From: Bacteroidales bacterium | GTDB taxonomy: Bacteria > Bacteroidota > Bacteroidia > Bacteroidales > UBA932 | Direction of reading: 5' to 3' | Assembly (NCBI GenBank): GCA_021443515.1 | Contig: JABUTT010000243.1 | Span: forward strand, 1 to 43,254 | DNA length: 43,254 nt | Shown: one piece after another, positions 25,601-35,062 of the stretch | Layout: every line of letters starts with the position of its first letter | How positions within the stretch are numbered: position 1 is the stretch's first letter | The notes under the pieces: model-generated | Database searches by the model: none | What the model was told of the DNA's origin: nothing | Seen by the model: the letters and a program-made list of their open reading frames with translations, nothing else | Translations under genes and position numbers: made by a program

Positions 25601-28600
25601 ATGAAGAAGATTTTATCTATCCTCTTTGCGGGACTGCTCGTTTTGGCAGCCTGCACAAAGCAAGAACCGAAGAAGACTCTCGAGTCTTTCTCGATTAAGC
25701 CTGCTACAGTTGCTGTGACAGAAGGTGAAAGTTTCAAAATCACAGTTACGGCAAAGCCTGTTTATGAAGATATGGAAGTCGCTTTCAAATCTTCAGATGA
25801 AAAAGTGGTCAAGGTTAATGAAAAAGGTCAGGTAACTGCCATCGGCGAAGGTAAGGCAACCATTACCGTTTCAAACAGCATTGACTCCAAGACTGCAGAA
25901 TGTTCTGTGACTGTTGCCAAGAAGGTTGTTCTTGAGAGCATTACAGTCGAGCCTTCCGAGACAAAACTTGTCATCGGCAAGACTCTCAAGATTGAAATGA
26001 CTCCTAATCCTTACATTCCAGATCTCGAATTCACTTGGGCTTCAAGCAACTCGGATGTTGTGACTGTTGACCAGGAAGGCAATATCACAGGTGTTTCAGA
26101 AGGTGAGGCTACAGTTACCGTCACAAACGCACTTTACGACAAGAGCGCTTCAGTGAAGGTTACAGTTACCATCAACCTCTTCAGCGGTGGTAGCGGTTCG
26201 GCCTCAGATCCTTATCAAATTGCCAATATCGATGACCTTAAACTCTTCGCTGACTACAGCCGTGGTGGCGAGTCAATCTCCAAGTATGGTTTCGAGTCAG
26301 CTCACTACATCGTCACAAAAAACATCGAGATGAACTGTTTTGGTGAGGCTGGCGACACTGTCGATTTCCTCAGCCCTGCTTATGCTACAGTCGAGAAACC
26401 ATTCAAGGGTACTTTCAACGGCAACAACAAGGTCATCTATAAAATTTTCCTCGGCGACCGCTTCGACGAGAGCATTCCAAGCAAGACCGATACAGTAAAT
26501 GTTATTGAAAAAGGTATCGGCCTCATCGGTGTTCTTAACGGTGGTACAGTTCAGAATGTGATTCTCGAAAATCCTCACATTGAAAGTAACTCTGTCTGCA
26601 TCGGTGGTATCGTTGGATATGCCGAGAATGGCCAGATTACCGGTTGCAAGGTTATCGGTGGCGTTCCTTCATCCGTAATAGATGGCGACGATTACAAGGA
26701 TAATGCAAGCGTTACTTCAAACGACGGCGCATATATCTATGGTAAAGGTTATTATGCACAAGCGGGAGCAGTGACTCCACCTCCGTTCGGTGAAGATGGA
26801 TATAAATCCCAGTATGCTCTTGTCGGCGGCATCGTGGGTTATGCAGTTGGTTCTACTGTTATTTCAGGCTGCGAGGTTAATGCCTACGTGCGTGCAACCA
26901 ATCGTGGCGTTGGAGGTATTGCAGGTGCTCTCAACGGCTCCGCATCCATCTCAAATTGTACTCAGAATGGTCTTGTCTGGGGTAGTATGACGGGCAATGG
27001 AGGTATTACAGGTATCATCGTTAGCAACACTGTTTCCGACTGTACAGTCAATGGTTGCGTTTATGGCAAGTATTCGTATGTAGGTGGCGTTGTTGCTGTT
27101 ACTGCAGGTACTGCAAAGATTCAGAATTGCAAGATTGAAAATGGCGTTGTTCACACAGGTTTCAAAAACACAAGCGGTGGAACAAGAATCGGAGGTATTA
27201 TCGGCGGCTCTTGGGTTGCTGCTCCTGAAGTTACGGGATGTAAGGCAATCAACTCCAAAATACTTTCAAATGCTACAATCTGCGCTGCCATTGTTGGTGT
27301 TGCAAACAATGGTATCGTAATCAAGGACTGCGAAGTTACAGATTGTTTTGTTGACGATACCAATGAACCAGAAAACTCCGCAGCTAAACACGAGGTTGCC
27401 GGTATTCTCGGCTGGGGTAAAGTTTCGGTTGATGTTTCCGGCTGTACAGTTAAGAATTCTACAATGGTTGGTAACGCTTATTGCAGTATGATTGTGGGCT
27501 ATGCAGATGCCCCTCTTACGAAGATTACAAATTGTACTGCGGACAATTGTGAATTGAGAGCTGGTCAGTCTCTTGGTGGTATCCTTGGAGCAGCAACAAA
27601 ACACGCTGAAATCAGTGGTTGCGAGGTAACTAACTGTACAATCGCAGGAACAGGTGCTTATATTGCAGGTATTCACGGAGAGGCTCAGGCAGGTACAGAG
27701 ATTTCTAACTGCAAGGTTGAAAATACATCCCTCAGTCAGCCTGCAGCCAAGAACTTCATAGGTGGTATCAACGCATATTCAAAAGTCGGCGAACTCAAGG
27801 TTACTGACTGTAAGGTTATCGATATCGACATCTTTGGCGGTGGTCAGGGCAATGGTTGTGTAATAGGCCGTTCTGACTTCGCCACTATAGTAAAGAACTG
27901 CTATGTAAGTGGTAAGATTGAAACTGCTACTGCAGGCTACAATGTTGGCGGTATCATCGGACATATCAACTCTGGAGCAAATGCAGTGGACCTCATCATC
28001 GACAACTGCGCTGTTGAGGCTGACATCACAGGTGGTTACCAGGTTGGAGGTATCTGCGGTCTTTCAGCAGGAACAGGCACAACTCCTATCATTATCTCTA
28101 ATGTAAGTTATGTCGGAAAACTCTCTGCTTTGTCGGCTCCTGCCAATTATCCTAATGCAAATATCGCAGGTATTGTAGGTTACGCCAACAATGCTTCGCA
28201 GAACAAGCCTTTGTATGTGGTCAACGCATACGCAAGACCTTCTCAAATTGATATTACAAGCAAGGTTACAGGTGGCAGCGGAGCTATCGGAGGTCTCTTC
28301 GGTTATGCTCAGTGGAATGTGTCTGCATTCATCGGCTATTCTGACCTTGTAAGAGGCAAGATTTATAAGGATGGAGTTCAGATTGACGGAACTCAGGCTC
28401 GCGTCGGAGGTATTGCGGGTGTGACTTGCTACACAGCTTCAGCATCTTATGGTACACTCCTCTACAAGAACCTCTACTATGATTCATCTATCGGCTTCGG
28501 TCCTACAAATGATGGTCAGGGTGCTCCGGATGAGGTTGACTGCGAGGGTATAACTGAGGCTAAGTTTACAGATGGAACACTTCTTTCTAACCTCAACGCA

Positions 28601-28705
28601 GCTGTGACCGCTTACAATGCTTCCGAGTCAAAGGTTGCTACAGCCAAGGCTTGGGTTGCTGGCGCAGACGGTTATCCTGTAATCTCAGGTTTACCAACCA
28701 AGTGA
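25601..28705 (+). CDS. Big_2 and GLUG beta-helix surface lipoprotein
   Basis: A 1034-residue lipoprotein with lipobox LAAC. Two bacterial Ig-like Big_2 domains come first: about residues 28-105, with VKVNEKGQVTAIGEGKATITV, and 107-190, with VTVDQEGNITGVSEGEATVTV. From residue 200 on, dozens of short GLUG-like turns run to the end, each built like GGIVGYAENGQITGCKV. They should stack as a right-handed beta solenoid. Such proteins act as adhesins or as scaffolds that hold polymers at the cell surface. It is the last gene before the terminator at 28755 and has a paralog at 30105. Confidence 0.8.
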   Translation: MKKILSILFAGLLVLAACTKQEPKKTLESFSIKPATVAVTEGESFKITVTAKPVYEDMEVAFKSSDEKVVKVNEKGQVTAIGEGKATITVSNSIDSKTAECSVTVAKKVVLESITVEPSETKLVIGKTLKIEMTPNPYIPDLEFTWASSNSDVVTVDQEGNITGVSEGEATVTVTNALYDKSASVKVTVTINLFSGGSGSASDPYQIANIDDLKLFADYSRGGESISKYGFESAHYIVTKNIEMNCFGEAGDTVDFLSPAYATVEKPFKGTFNGNNKVIYKIFLGDRFDESIPSKTDTVNVIEKGIGLIGVLNGGTVQNVILENPHIESNSVCIGGIVGYAENGQITGCKVIGGVPSSVIDGDDYKDNASVTSNDGAYIYGKGYYAQAGAVTPPPFGEDGYKSQYALVGGIVGYAVGSTVISGCEVNAYVRATNRGVGGIAGALNGSASISNCTQNGLVWGSMTGNGGITGIIVSNTVSDCTVNGCVYGKYSYVGGVVAVTAGTAKIQNCKIENGVVHTGFKNTSGGTRIGGIIGGSWVAAPEVTGCKAINSKILSNATICAAIVGVANNGIVIKDCEVTDCFVDDTNEPENSAAKHEVAGILGWGKVSVDVSGCTVKNSTMVGNAYCSMIVGYADAPLTKITNCTADNCELRAGQSLGGILGAATKHAEISGCEVTNCTIAGTGAYIAGIHGEAQAGTEISNCKVENTSLSQPAAKNFIGGINAYSKVGELKVTDCKVIDIDIFGGGQGNGCVIGRSDFATIVKNCYVSGKIETATAGYNVGGIIGHINSGANAVDLIIDNCAVEADITGGYQVGGICGLSAGTGTTPIIISNVSYVGKLSALSAPANYPNANIAGIVGYANNASQNKPLYVVNAYARPSQIDITSKVTGGSGAIGGLFGYAQWNVSAFIGYSDLVRGKIYKDGVQIDGTQARVGGIAGVTCYTASASYGTLLYKNLYYDSSIGFGPTNDGQGAPDEVDCEGITEAKFTDGTLLSNLNAAVTAYNASESKVATAKAWVAGADGYPVISGLPTK

Positions 28706-28725
28706 AGGTTTTAATCCAATTCAAA

Positions 28726-28742
28726 CAACTTCTAAGAAGTTG
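28726..28742. repeat. inverted repeat in the 3' region after the beta-helix gene
   Basis: CAACTTC-TAA-GAAGTTG is a perfect 7-bp stem with a 3-base loop. The flanks AATTCAA and TTGAATT offer an alternative longer pairing. It has no T-run, so it may stabilise the 3' end or bind a protein; the real terminator follows. Confidence 0.5.
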
Positions 28743-28754
28743 AATTCTAAATAA

Positions 28755-28790
28755 AAAGAGGGGCGGCCGAGCGGTCGTCTCTTTTTTTTT
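28755..28790 (+). terminator. rho-independent terminator closing the SusCD operon
   Basis: AAAGAGG and CGGCC pair with GGTCG and TCTCTTT around a GAGC tetraloop, with a GG bulge on the 5' side. Nine to ten T residues follow at 28782-28790. It separates the SusCD block from the nuclease block. Confidence 0.8.
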
Positions 28791-28792
28791 GC

Positions 28793-28800
28793 TATATTTG
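28793..28800 (+). promoter_or_regulatory. -7 element of the nuclease-phosphate operon
   Basis: TATATTTG matches TAnnTTTG and lies directly after the terminator T-run. It predicts a start near 28807 and a 19-base leader to the ATG at 28826. No convincing -33 box is visible. Confidence 0.5.
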
Positions 28801-28825
28801 TAGGTATAATGATAAATCCGTTTTT

Positions 28826-30100
28826 ATGAAGAAGATAGCACTATTTATTCTCTCGATTTTATTGTTTGCCGCGTGCAACAAAAACCCTGATACCCCGGGT
28901 CAGAACTTTGGTTTTGTGATTACAGAACAGGAAATTGACTACGGTGCAACTGAGGTCGAAATCAAGTTCTACAGCGCTAAGGAATGGACTGCAAAGAGCA
29001 ATGGCAAATGGGCCGCTCTCAAGGTTACTTCAGGCTCCGGCTCCAAGACCGAGCAGAGTCTCAAGGTCGTGGTTGCCGAGAACGATGGAGACGAAAAACG
29101 CAAGGCGGTCATCATTCTTACCGATGGAGATGAAAGTTCGATGTTTAACCTTTATCAGCGTCCTAAGAATCCTACAAAGGTGACCTTGCTCTACTGGAAC
29201 ATCCAGGACGGTATGTGGGCAGACCAGGCGAACAATTACAGCAAATTCATAGAATGGGTTAAGAAATACGACCCGGATATCTGTGTTTGGAACGAAGCCG
29301 CTTCTCTCTACAAGACAGGCACTTACACAGGTATGTCTTGGCGTACCGGTCAGTTCCCTGACGGATGGCTTCCAATCGCGAATAAATATGGCCACAACTG
29401 CGTGGGTATAAGTTATATTACTCCTCCTAACAAGAATGTGGGTTATGACCACTTCCCTCAGGTAATTACCACAAGGAATACCCCTGTTGTGAAGGTTGAG
29501 GATTTCATTGGCTCTACCGCTGCAAAGACCGACACTGTCATCACTCGTCGCGGTGCTTGGCAGACAGTGGAGATAGCGGGCCATACCGTAAACTTCATCA
29601 CTCTCCACCTCTGGCCGTTCAACTACCATCCAAACGAAGGCTCGACTTCGACCTCTAACCTTACTATCGGCAGTAATTATCGCCGTGCAGAACTTATGTA
29701 CATGTTCCAGCGCAGTATTCTCACTCATCCGAACGCCAAGGACGAGTATTGGATTTGCCTCGGCGATTTCAACTCCCGCAGCCGTATGGACCAGTGGTAC
29801 TACAACTACTCGGGTGATAACCTTAACTGGTTTATTCCTCACGATTACATTGCTGAAGCAACGCCTCTCATCGATGTAGTCGGCACTTTCAACGAAGGCA
29901 AGTTCTGCTCGAGCACTGCCGGCAGCACACGAATCGACTTCGTTTATGCAACTCCTCGTCTTATGAAGGCTGTCACTGCGGCATACGTGCCTATTGACGA
30001 CTTCGCTGTACAGACTCCAAAGAAGTGTACTTTCGACAATGGTACTCTCTACGACCCTTCAGATCACCGACCAATCCTTGTAACATTTGAAATAAGATAG
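28826..30100 (+). CDS. endonuclease/exonuclease/phosphatase-family surface lipoprotein
   Basis: A 424-residue lipoprotein with lipobox FAAC at residues 14-17. A BACON-like domain spans about residues 28-112. The rest is an EEP-fold hydrolase with the full active-site set: Asn125 (YWNIQDG), Glu157 (CVWNEA), His261 (ITLHLW), Asp314 and Asn316 (LGDFNSRS), and Asp413-His414 (SDHRPI). This family hydrolyses phosphodiesters of DNA, RNA, inositol phosphates or sphingomyelin. The intact residues predict an active metal-dependent enzyme on the cell surface; DNA or RNA is the most likely substrate but is not proven. The next gene starts 5 bases after its stop. Confidence 0.85.
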   Translation: MKKIALFILSILLFAACNKNPDTPGQNFGFVITEQEIDYGATEVEIKFYSAKEWTAKSNGKWAALKVTSGSGSKTEQSLKVVVAENDGDEKRKAVIILTDGDESSMFNLYQRPKNPTKVTLLYWNIQDGMWADQANNYSKFIEWVKKYDPDICVWNEAASLYKTGTYTGMSWRTGQFPDGWLPIANKYGHNCVGISYITPPNKNVGYDHFPQVITTRNTPVVKVEDFIGSTAAKTDTVITRRGAWQTVEIAGHTVNFITLHLWPFNYHPNEGSTSTSNLTIGSNYRRAELMYMFQRSILTHPNAKDEYWICLGDFNSRSRMDQWYYNYSGDNLNWFIPHDYIAEATPLIDVVGTFNEGKFCSSTAGSTRIDFVYATPRLMKAVTAAYVPIDDFAVQTPKKCTFDNGTLYDPSDHRPILVTFEIR

Positions 30101-30104
30101 ATTT

Positions 30105-33100
30105 ATGAAACGCCTTGCCCTTGTCCTTGCGGCGATGACAACCGTTATGTTCGCCTGCAAACAGGAAATTCCCGAAAAACCTGAAGAAAAAACTCTTGAC
30201 GTCTTCAAGCCTGTGCAAAATGAATTTGTGCTGGTGAAAGGCGAAACTGCACAAGTCGAGTTAGAGTCCTCCATAGCTCTTAAAGAACTCGAAATTGACT
30301 GGTTATCCTCAGATACAAAAGTAGTGAGTGTGAGCGACGGCGGCCTTATCACAGCAAAAAGTGAGGGCGAAGCCGAGGTTACAGCCATAGTGAACAAATA
30401 TGGAAACGAGGCTGTGGTCAAGGTGACTGTGGCTGCTGTAAAGGTCGAAATTTCGCCTGCATCCGACACTTTGGCAATTGCCGACAAACTCAAGTTTACC
30501 ACCCTCGTTGAGCCTAAGGACCTCCCTCTCGTTTGGACTTCTTCCGCTCTTTCTGTAGCGATGGTCAATCAGGAAGGCGAACTTACAGCCGTAGGCGCGG
30601 GTATAGCGAACATCAAGGCTGAGAACGAGGCAAGCAAGGCTGCAGGAGCCTCAAAAATCCTTGTGGCCGATATGAAACTCACCACTAAGGTCGCATCTCT
30701 CGTGGAACTCTCAACTTCCACATTCAAGGTTACAACCTATCCTCCGGTTTATGATCCTGAGATTATCTGGGAGTCTTCCGACCCTGCGGTAGCGACAGTT
30801 TCCCCTGAGGGCGTGGTTACGGCAGTAAAGGCCGGTAAAACCACGATTTCCGCTACAACTGCCTGCAAACCTGCAATCAAGGTCTCAAGCGACCTGACGG
30901 TATCTATATATCAGTATTTTTCCTCAGGCGAGGGCACGGAGGCTTCTCCATTCGTAATCAAGACGGCTGCAGAACTCAAAAAATGGTCTGACATAGCGAA
31001 TGGTACTGCACCGAATCCTAAGGAAATAGACTTCACGAAGGCATATTTTGAACTCGGTGCCGATATCGATATGAAATCGACCTCTTTCGCTGCAATTCCT
31101 ACATTCTCGGGTAGTTTCGACGGCAAGAGCCACGTTATACGCAATCTCACAATATCTGAGGCAACGGCAAATCCTTTGGGCTTCTTCAGGGAAATCAGCG
31201 ATGCAAGAATCAAAGACCTCTCGCTGAGCGAAATAAATATAACAAGCACGAGCACAACCCAGCTTTATGTAGGCTCGCTTGCGGGCAAGGCTGAAAACTC
31301 CACAATAACCAATGTCGATGTGACAGGCGTTGTTGTCTCAGCAGGCAAGGGAACCATTCCTCTTGGAGGCAGCGTGGTCGTATCGGGCGGCGTTGTGGGC
31401 CAGAGCACGGGCTGCACGATAGATGGTTCAGACCTTCGTCTTTATATCAGTTCGCAAGGCCAGTATATTGGCGGCGTGGCAGGACTTTGCTACGGCAAGA
31501 CTGTAATCAAGAACTGCAAACTGGGCAAAGGTTCGGAACTTATGTGTCTTATGAACAATGCCGGAGGTATTGCCGGGGCAATACTGGAAGAAACAGAGGT
31601 TTCCGACTGCGAGTGCCACGGAGCGGTAAAAGGCAAATATGCAATGGTCGGCGGTATCGTGGGCCAGGTGTTCTGCGGATCGGTCAAGAATTGCCTTGTA
31701 AGCAGCAGCGCATCCGTCCTTGGCGATGTAGGCAACGCAACGGCGGCTGATTCATACGCGGGAGTCGGCGGAGTCGTGGGTAAAATCAATGTAACTTCTA
31801 CAAGCAAGAAGGCAGTTATCGAGAACTGCTCGGTATATTGCGATGTGACCGCTAACGACACCATAGGCGGTATAGTAGGTTTCACGGCAAGCGCAATCGA
31901 TGTTCCAACAGCCATAGTGAACTGCCTCTATTCCGGCAAGCTTACTGCCCTTTACAAGAATAATTACGCTTATTCTCTTGCCGGAGGTATCGTCGGTTGG
32001 GCGGGCAATCCTGCAAATGCCGTGCTTTACATTGCAAACTGCGCTTGTATAGTAAAAGGCATAGTCACCAACATCGTCGCTGCTACAAGTGGTTGTGTGG
32101 GCGGACTCTTCGGATATTCCCAGAACAAGAACGACATCACTTCCTGCTATTCGACAATTACGGCAGACCAGATTGTGACAACCGACGGAGCTCAGATAGC
32201 CACGACTTCAATGGCAAACTACGGAGGCCTTGCAGGTCGCTCTGCTGGCAATGCTTCAGGAAATGAGTATAATCAGTGCTACTATTCATCTGCTGTCAAG
32301 GCTGTCGGTATGGGTGCATCCTCTCAGACTCTCGATAATGCTTACGCAGTAGAATCTCTCAAAGAGGCAAGTGTAAAGACTGGTCTTGAGAGCGGAAGTT
32401 CAGCCTTCAATGCCCGCAGTCTCGGCTTCACTGCAAGTTCATGGACTACAAATACAGACGGTTATTTCGTGCCTTCGACAGTAAAACCGGACACCAATCC
32501 GGGCGGAGGAACTCCACTCAAGGTGAGCCTTATCGGAGACTCTATTTCTACATTCAATGGCTATCTGCCAACGGGCTACAATACATTCTATCCTACCGGC
32601 GATGTGGTTTCGGCATCCCAAACCTATTGGTATCGTCTCATCTACAACAATATGCAGAATGCGGTTCTTGAGAAGAACATTGCCTGGACAGGAACTCTTG
32701 TAACCCGTTCACTCAACACTGCTATGGCGAGCCAGCATTGGTATGGCCACGATTTCAATGCCCGTTTCATCAAGGACGGTATGGGAAATCCTGATGTTAT
32801 CCTCGTTCACGGCGGTACGAACGATGTAAGTAGCCGCGGCTACAACGAGGCGCAGGTGAAACTCTACAAGAGTCTTGCGACAAATGGTTCTGCCTATCCT
32901 TCAGACGCAGAATTTGCTGAGGTATTTGCAGTTGTGGATGCAGCCGCAACCCGCGTTCAGCTTGAGGCTTTGCCTGACACAACCTTCGTTGAGGCCTATA
33001 CCAAACTCATAGCCCTCATCCATCAGCAGTATCCATCAGCAAAGGTGGTTATGCTCATCGGAGACTATCTCCCTGAGGGAGCGCGTCAGTCAGTTCTTAA

Positions 33101-33278
33101 AATAGCCGCCCACTACAACAGCCTCTATGGCTACAGGGTTGTGGACTTCGTGGCAAGCAACGGCTTCCAAAGCAGCAAATATATCACTAAGGCCACAGGT
33201 TGCCACCCTGATTCCAATGGTTTCAAATGGATGGCAGACCAGATTTACAAAGAAGTTGGATCTTATATCGAACAATAA
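30105..33278 (+). CDS. Big_2/GLUG lipoprotein with C-terminal SGNH hydrolase
   Basis: A 1057-residue multi-domain lipoprotein whose signal (MKRLALVLAAMTTVMFAC) ends in lipobox MFAC. Three Big_2-like domains lie between about residues 28 and 268 and GLUG-type beta-solenoid repeats between 275 and 680. From residue 804 to the end is an SGNH/GDSL esterase domain: block I GDSIS with Ser813, block III GGTND with Asn906, and His1034 in CHPDSNG. The usual Asp three residues before that His is replaced by Thr, so it may work as a Ser-His dyad. SGNH domains deacylate glycans or lipids. The first two parts match the beta-helix gene at 25601, suggesting duplication and fusion. Confidence 0.82.
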   Translation: MKRLALVLAAMTTVMFACKQEIPEKPEEKTLDVFKPVQNEFVLVKGETAQVELESSIALKELEIDWLSSDTKVVSVSDGGLITAKSEGEAEVTAIVNKYGNEAVVKVTVAAVKVEISPASDTLAIADKLKFTTLVEPKDLPLVWTSSALSVAMVNQEGELTAVGAGIANIKAENEASKAAGASKILVADMKLTTKVASLVELSTSTFKVTTYPPVYDPEIIWESSDPAVATVSPEGVVTAVKAGKTTISATTACKPAIKVSSDLTVSIYQYFSSGEGTEASPFVIKTAAELKKWSDIANGTAPNPKEIDFTKAYFELGADIDMKSTSFAAIPTFSGSFDGKSHVIRNLTISEATANPLGFFREISDARIKDLSLSEINITSTSTTQLYVGSLAGKAENSTITNVDVTGVVVSAGKGTIPLGGSVVVSGGVVGQSTGCTIDGSDLRLYISSQGQYIGGVAGLCYGKTVIKNCKLGKGSELMCLMNNAGGIAGAILEETEVSDCECHGAVKGKYAMVGGIVGQVFCGSVKNCLVSSSASVLGDVGNATAADSYAGVGGVVGKINVTSTSKKAVIENCSVYCDVTANDTIGGIVGFTASAIDVPTAIVNCLYSGKLTALYKNNYAYSLAGGIVGWAGNPANAVLYIANCACIVKGIVTNIVAATSGCVGGLFGYSQNKNDITSCYSTITADQIVTTDGAQIATTSMANYGGLAGRSAGNASGNEYNQCYYSSAVKAVGMGASSQTLDNAYAVESLKEASVKTGLESGSSAFNARSLGFTASSWTTNTDGYFVPSTVKPDTNPGGGTPLKVSLIGDSISTFNGYLPTGYNTFYPTGDVVSASQTYWYRLIYNNMQNAVLEKNIAWTGTLVTRSLNTAMASQHWYGHDFNARFIKDGMGNPDVILVHGGTNDVSSRGYNEAQVKLYKSLATNGSAYPSDAEFAEVFAVVDAAATRVQLEALPDTTFVEAYTKLIALIHQQYPSAKVVMLIGDYLPEGARQSVLKIAAHYNSLYGYRVVDFVASNGFQSSKYITKATGCHPDSNGFKWMADQIYKEVGSYIEQ

Positions 33279-33305
33279 TCCCCAGAAAAAATCAATTCTT
33301 AACTC

Positions 33306-33956
33306 ATGAAAATCGATAAATTTCTTCAGTTGTTTGTGGTGAAGGAGAAACGCTTCTTCCCACTCTTCACAGAGTCTGCCGAGAACATCCTTAAGGCAGC
33401 AAATCTTCTTCTCGAACAGACCAAGGAGGAGGATGCTCTCAAACGTCGCACCTACGCTCACCTCATCAAAGAGTGTGAAACAAAGGGTGACAGGATAACC
33501 GATACAATAGTCGGAGAAATCCTTGCGGCCTTCGTGACTCCTTTTGACCGTGACGATATCCACCAGCTTGCAGAGGGAATGGACACCTTCCTCGACTGCT
33601 TGAGAGACTGCTCGAAGAAGATAGCAATTTATCAGCCCAAGGCTTGTTCAAAGAAACTGATAGAAATTGCGGAATATCTCGTGAAGGATGCTGAAACCAT
33701 TGTGGAAATCACAAAACATTTCGACTCTATGCGTGATGACGTGAAGATTCTCAATGGACTTTGCGATACTCTGAAGGAGAATGAGCATATAGTTGACGAC
33801 ATCTTCGAAAGTTATATGTCCAATCTCTTTGAGATGGAGAAAGATGCTGTGGAACTTGTCAAGAAGAAGAATATCGTGGAAATTCTCGAAGATTCGACCG
33901 ATACGGCAAAAACCCTTTCCAACACTATCCGCAGCATAGTTGTCAAGATGAGTTAA
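33306..33956 (+). CDS. DUF47/PhoU-like phosphate transport accessory protein
   Basis: A 216-residue all-helical protein of the DUF47 (TIGR00153) family, related to PhoU. The opening MKIDKFLQLFVVKEKRFFPLF is typical. Acidic metal-binding helices follow, such as KECETKGDRITDTIV, DRDDIHQLAEGMDTFLD and EMEKDAVELVKKKN. Family members are encoded beside PiT permeases and are thought to control them in the cytoplasm. Here the permease starts one base after its stop codon. The gene follows the SGNH lipoprotein by 27 bases with no terminator, so it may be read from the promoter at 28793. Confidence 0.92.
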   Translation: MKIDKFLQLFVVKEKRFFPLFTESAENILKAANLLLEQTKEEDALKRRTYAHLIKECETKGDRITDTIVGEILAAFVTPFDRDDIHQLAEGMDTFLDCLRDCSKKIAIYQPKACSKKLIEIAEYLVKDAETIVEITKHFDSMRDDVKILNGLCDTLKENEHIVDDIFESYMSNLFEMEKDAVELVKKKNIVEILEDSTDTAKTLSNTIRSIVVKMS

Positions 33957-33957
33957 G

Positions 33958-35058
33958 ATGGTAGCGATAGTCCTCATAACGGCGCTCATTGCGCTCATTT
34001 TCAGTTTTACAAATGGAATGAACGATGCTGCAAACTGCATCGCTTCGGTCGTTGCCACAAAGGCTCTGTCTCCAAAGGTGGCGGTTGCCTGGGCTGCAAT
34101 CTGGATATTCTCCGCCCTTTTCGTCTTTGATATGACGGTTGCTTCGACTATGGGCAAGGGTATTGTTTCGGAAAACTGCATAGATGTATATGTCATCCTT
34201 TCGGCCCTTCTTGGCTCAGTTTTCTGGATTTTCACCTGCACCAAACTCGGGCTTCCAATTTCGGCTTCACACGCTCTCATAGGCGGTCTCATCGGTCCGG
34301 TATGGTTTGTTTACGGCAGCCAGTACCTCGTCACAAGCGGCATTTTCCTCATCATTGCCTTCATCGTGATTTCCCCTCTTTTGGGTATCATTCTCGGCTT
34401 CTTCTTAAATTGCCTCTTTATGGCGATATTCAAAAAACGTAATGCCAAGAAGGTGGATAAGGGCTTCCGAACAATGCAGCTGGTTTCAAGCGCGGCCTTT
34501 TCCCTTGGCTTCGGAGGAAATGACGGTCAGAAGACTATGGGTATAATAGCCATTCTCTTCGCCTCTGCTTTCGCTTCCAATCCCGACAATGCCGTGATGC
34601 AGTTCCTCTATGGCAACGGAGCTGTTCACGCAGGAGCCTATCTTGCTGATGGAACGGCAGTTGAAGGCGCTGCGTTCTTCGTTCCGACCTGGCTGAAACT
34701 CGTATGCTACGGCCTAATTTCCCTTGGCACCGTAACAGGCGGTTGGAAGGTTATACGCACCCTCGGAGACGGACTTAGCAAACTTTATCCGGTGTCAGGC
34801 TTCTGCGCCGAGACTTCGGGAGCAATCACCCTCATTCTCACAGCAGTCGTAGGTATCCCAGTAAGCACCACCCACACCATCACAGGCTCCATAATCGGAA
34901 CAGGTCTTACTCGCGGCTTCAAGTCAGTGAAATGGATGACGGCAAAGAACATCGTATGGGCATGGGTTCTCACCATCCCTGCAGTAATCGTCGTTTCCGG
35001 TCTCATCTACCTTGCAATGGTCCACTGGTTCGGTGCCCCAGTAAAAGTCTTACCGTAA
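33958..35058 (+). CDS. PiT-family inorganic phosphate permease
   Basis: A 366-residue integral membrane protein of the PiT (PF01384) family, a low-affinity carrier of phosphate or metal-phosphate driven by cation symport. About ten hydrophobic segments are visible. Both family signatures are present: FTNGMNDAANCIASVVATKAL near residues 19-40, with PISASHALIGGLIG, and in the second half FGGNDGQKTMGI with PVSTTHTITGSIIGTG. This internal two-fold repeat is diagnostic. Coupled to DUF47 upstream, it should bring phosphate across the inner membrane. The flavodoxin-fold gene follows 4 bases later. Confidence 0.95.
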   Translation: MVAIVLITALIALIFSFTNGMNDAANCIASVVATKALSPKVAVAWAAIWIFSALFVFDMTVASTMGKGIVSENCIDVYVILSALLGSVFWIFTCTKLGLPISASHALIGGLIGPVWFVYGSQYLVTSGIFLIIAFIVISPLLGIILGFFLNCLFMAIFKKRNAKKVDKGFRTMQLVSSAAFSLGFGGNDGQKTMGIIAILFASAFASNPDNAVMQFLYGNGAVHAGAYLADGTAVEGAAFFVPTWLKLVCYGLISLGTVTGGWKVIRTLGDGLSKLYPVSGFCAETSGAITLILTAVVGIPVSTTHTITGSIIGTGLTRGFKSVKWMTAKNIVWAWVLTIPAVIVVSGLIYLAMVHWFGAPVKVLP

Positions 35059-35062
35059 TAGT

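Noticed and set aside
29030-29842. 270-codon minus-strand open frame across the nuclease gene
   Set aside because: The sense frame has the complete EEP catalytic set, and the antisense product has no features.
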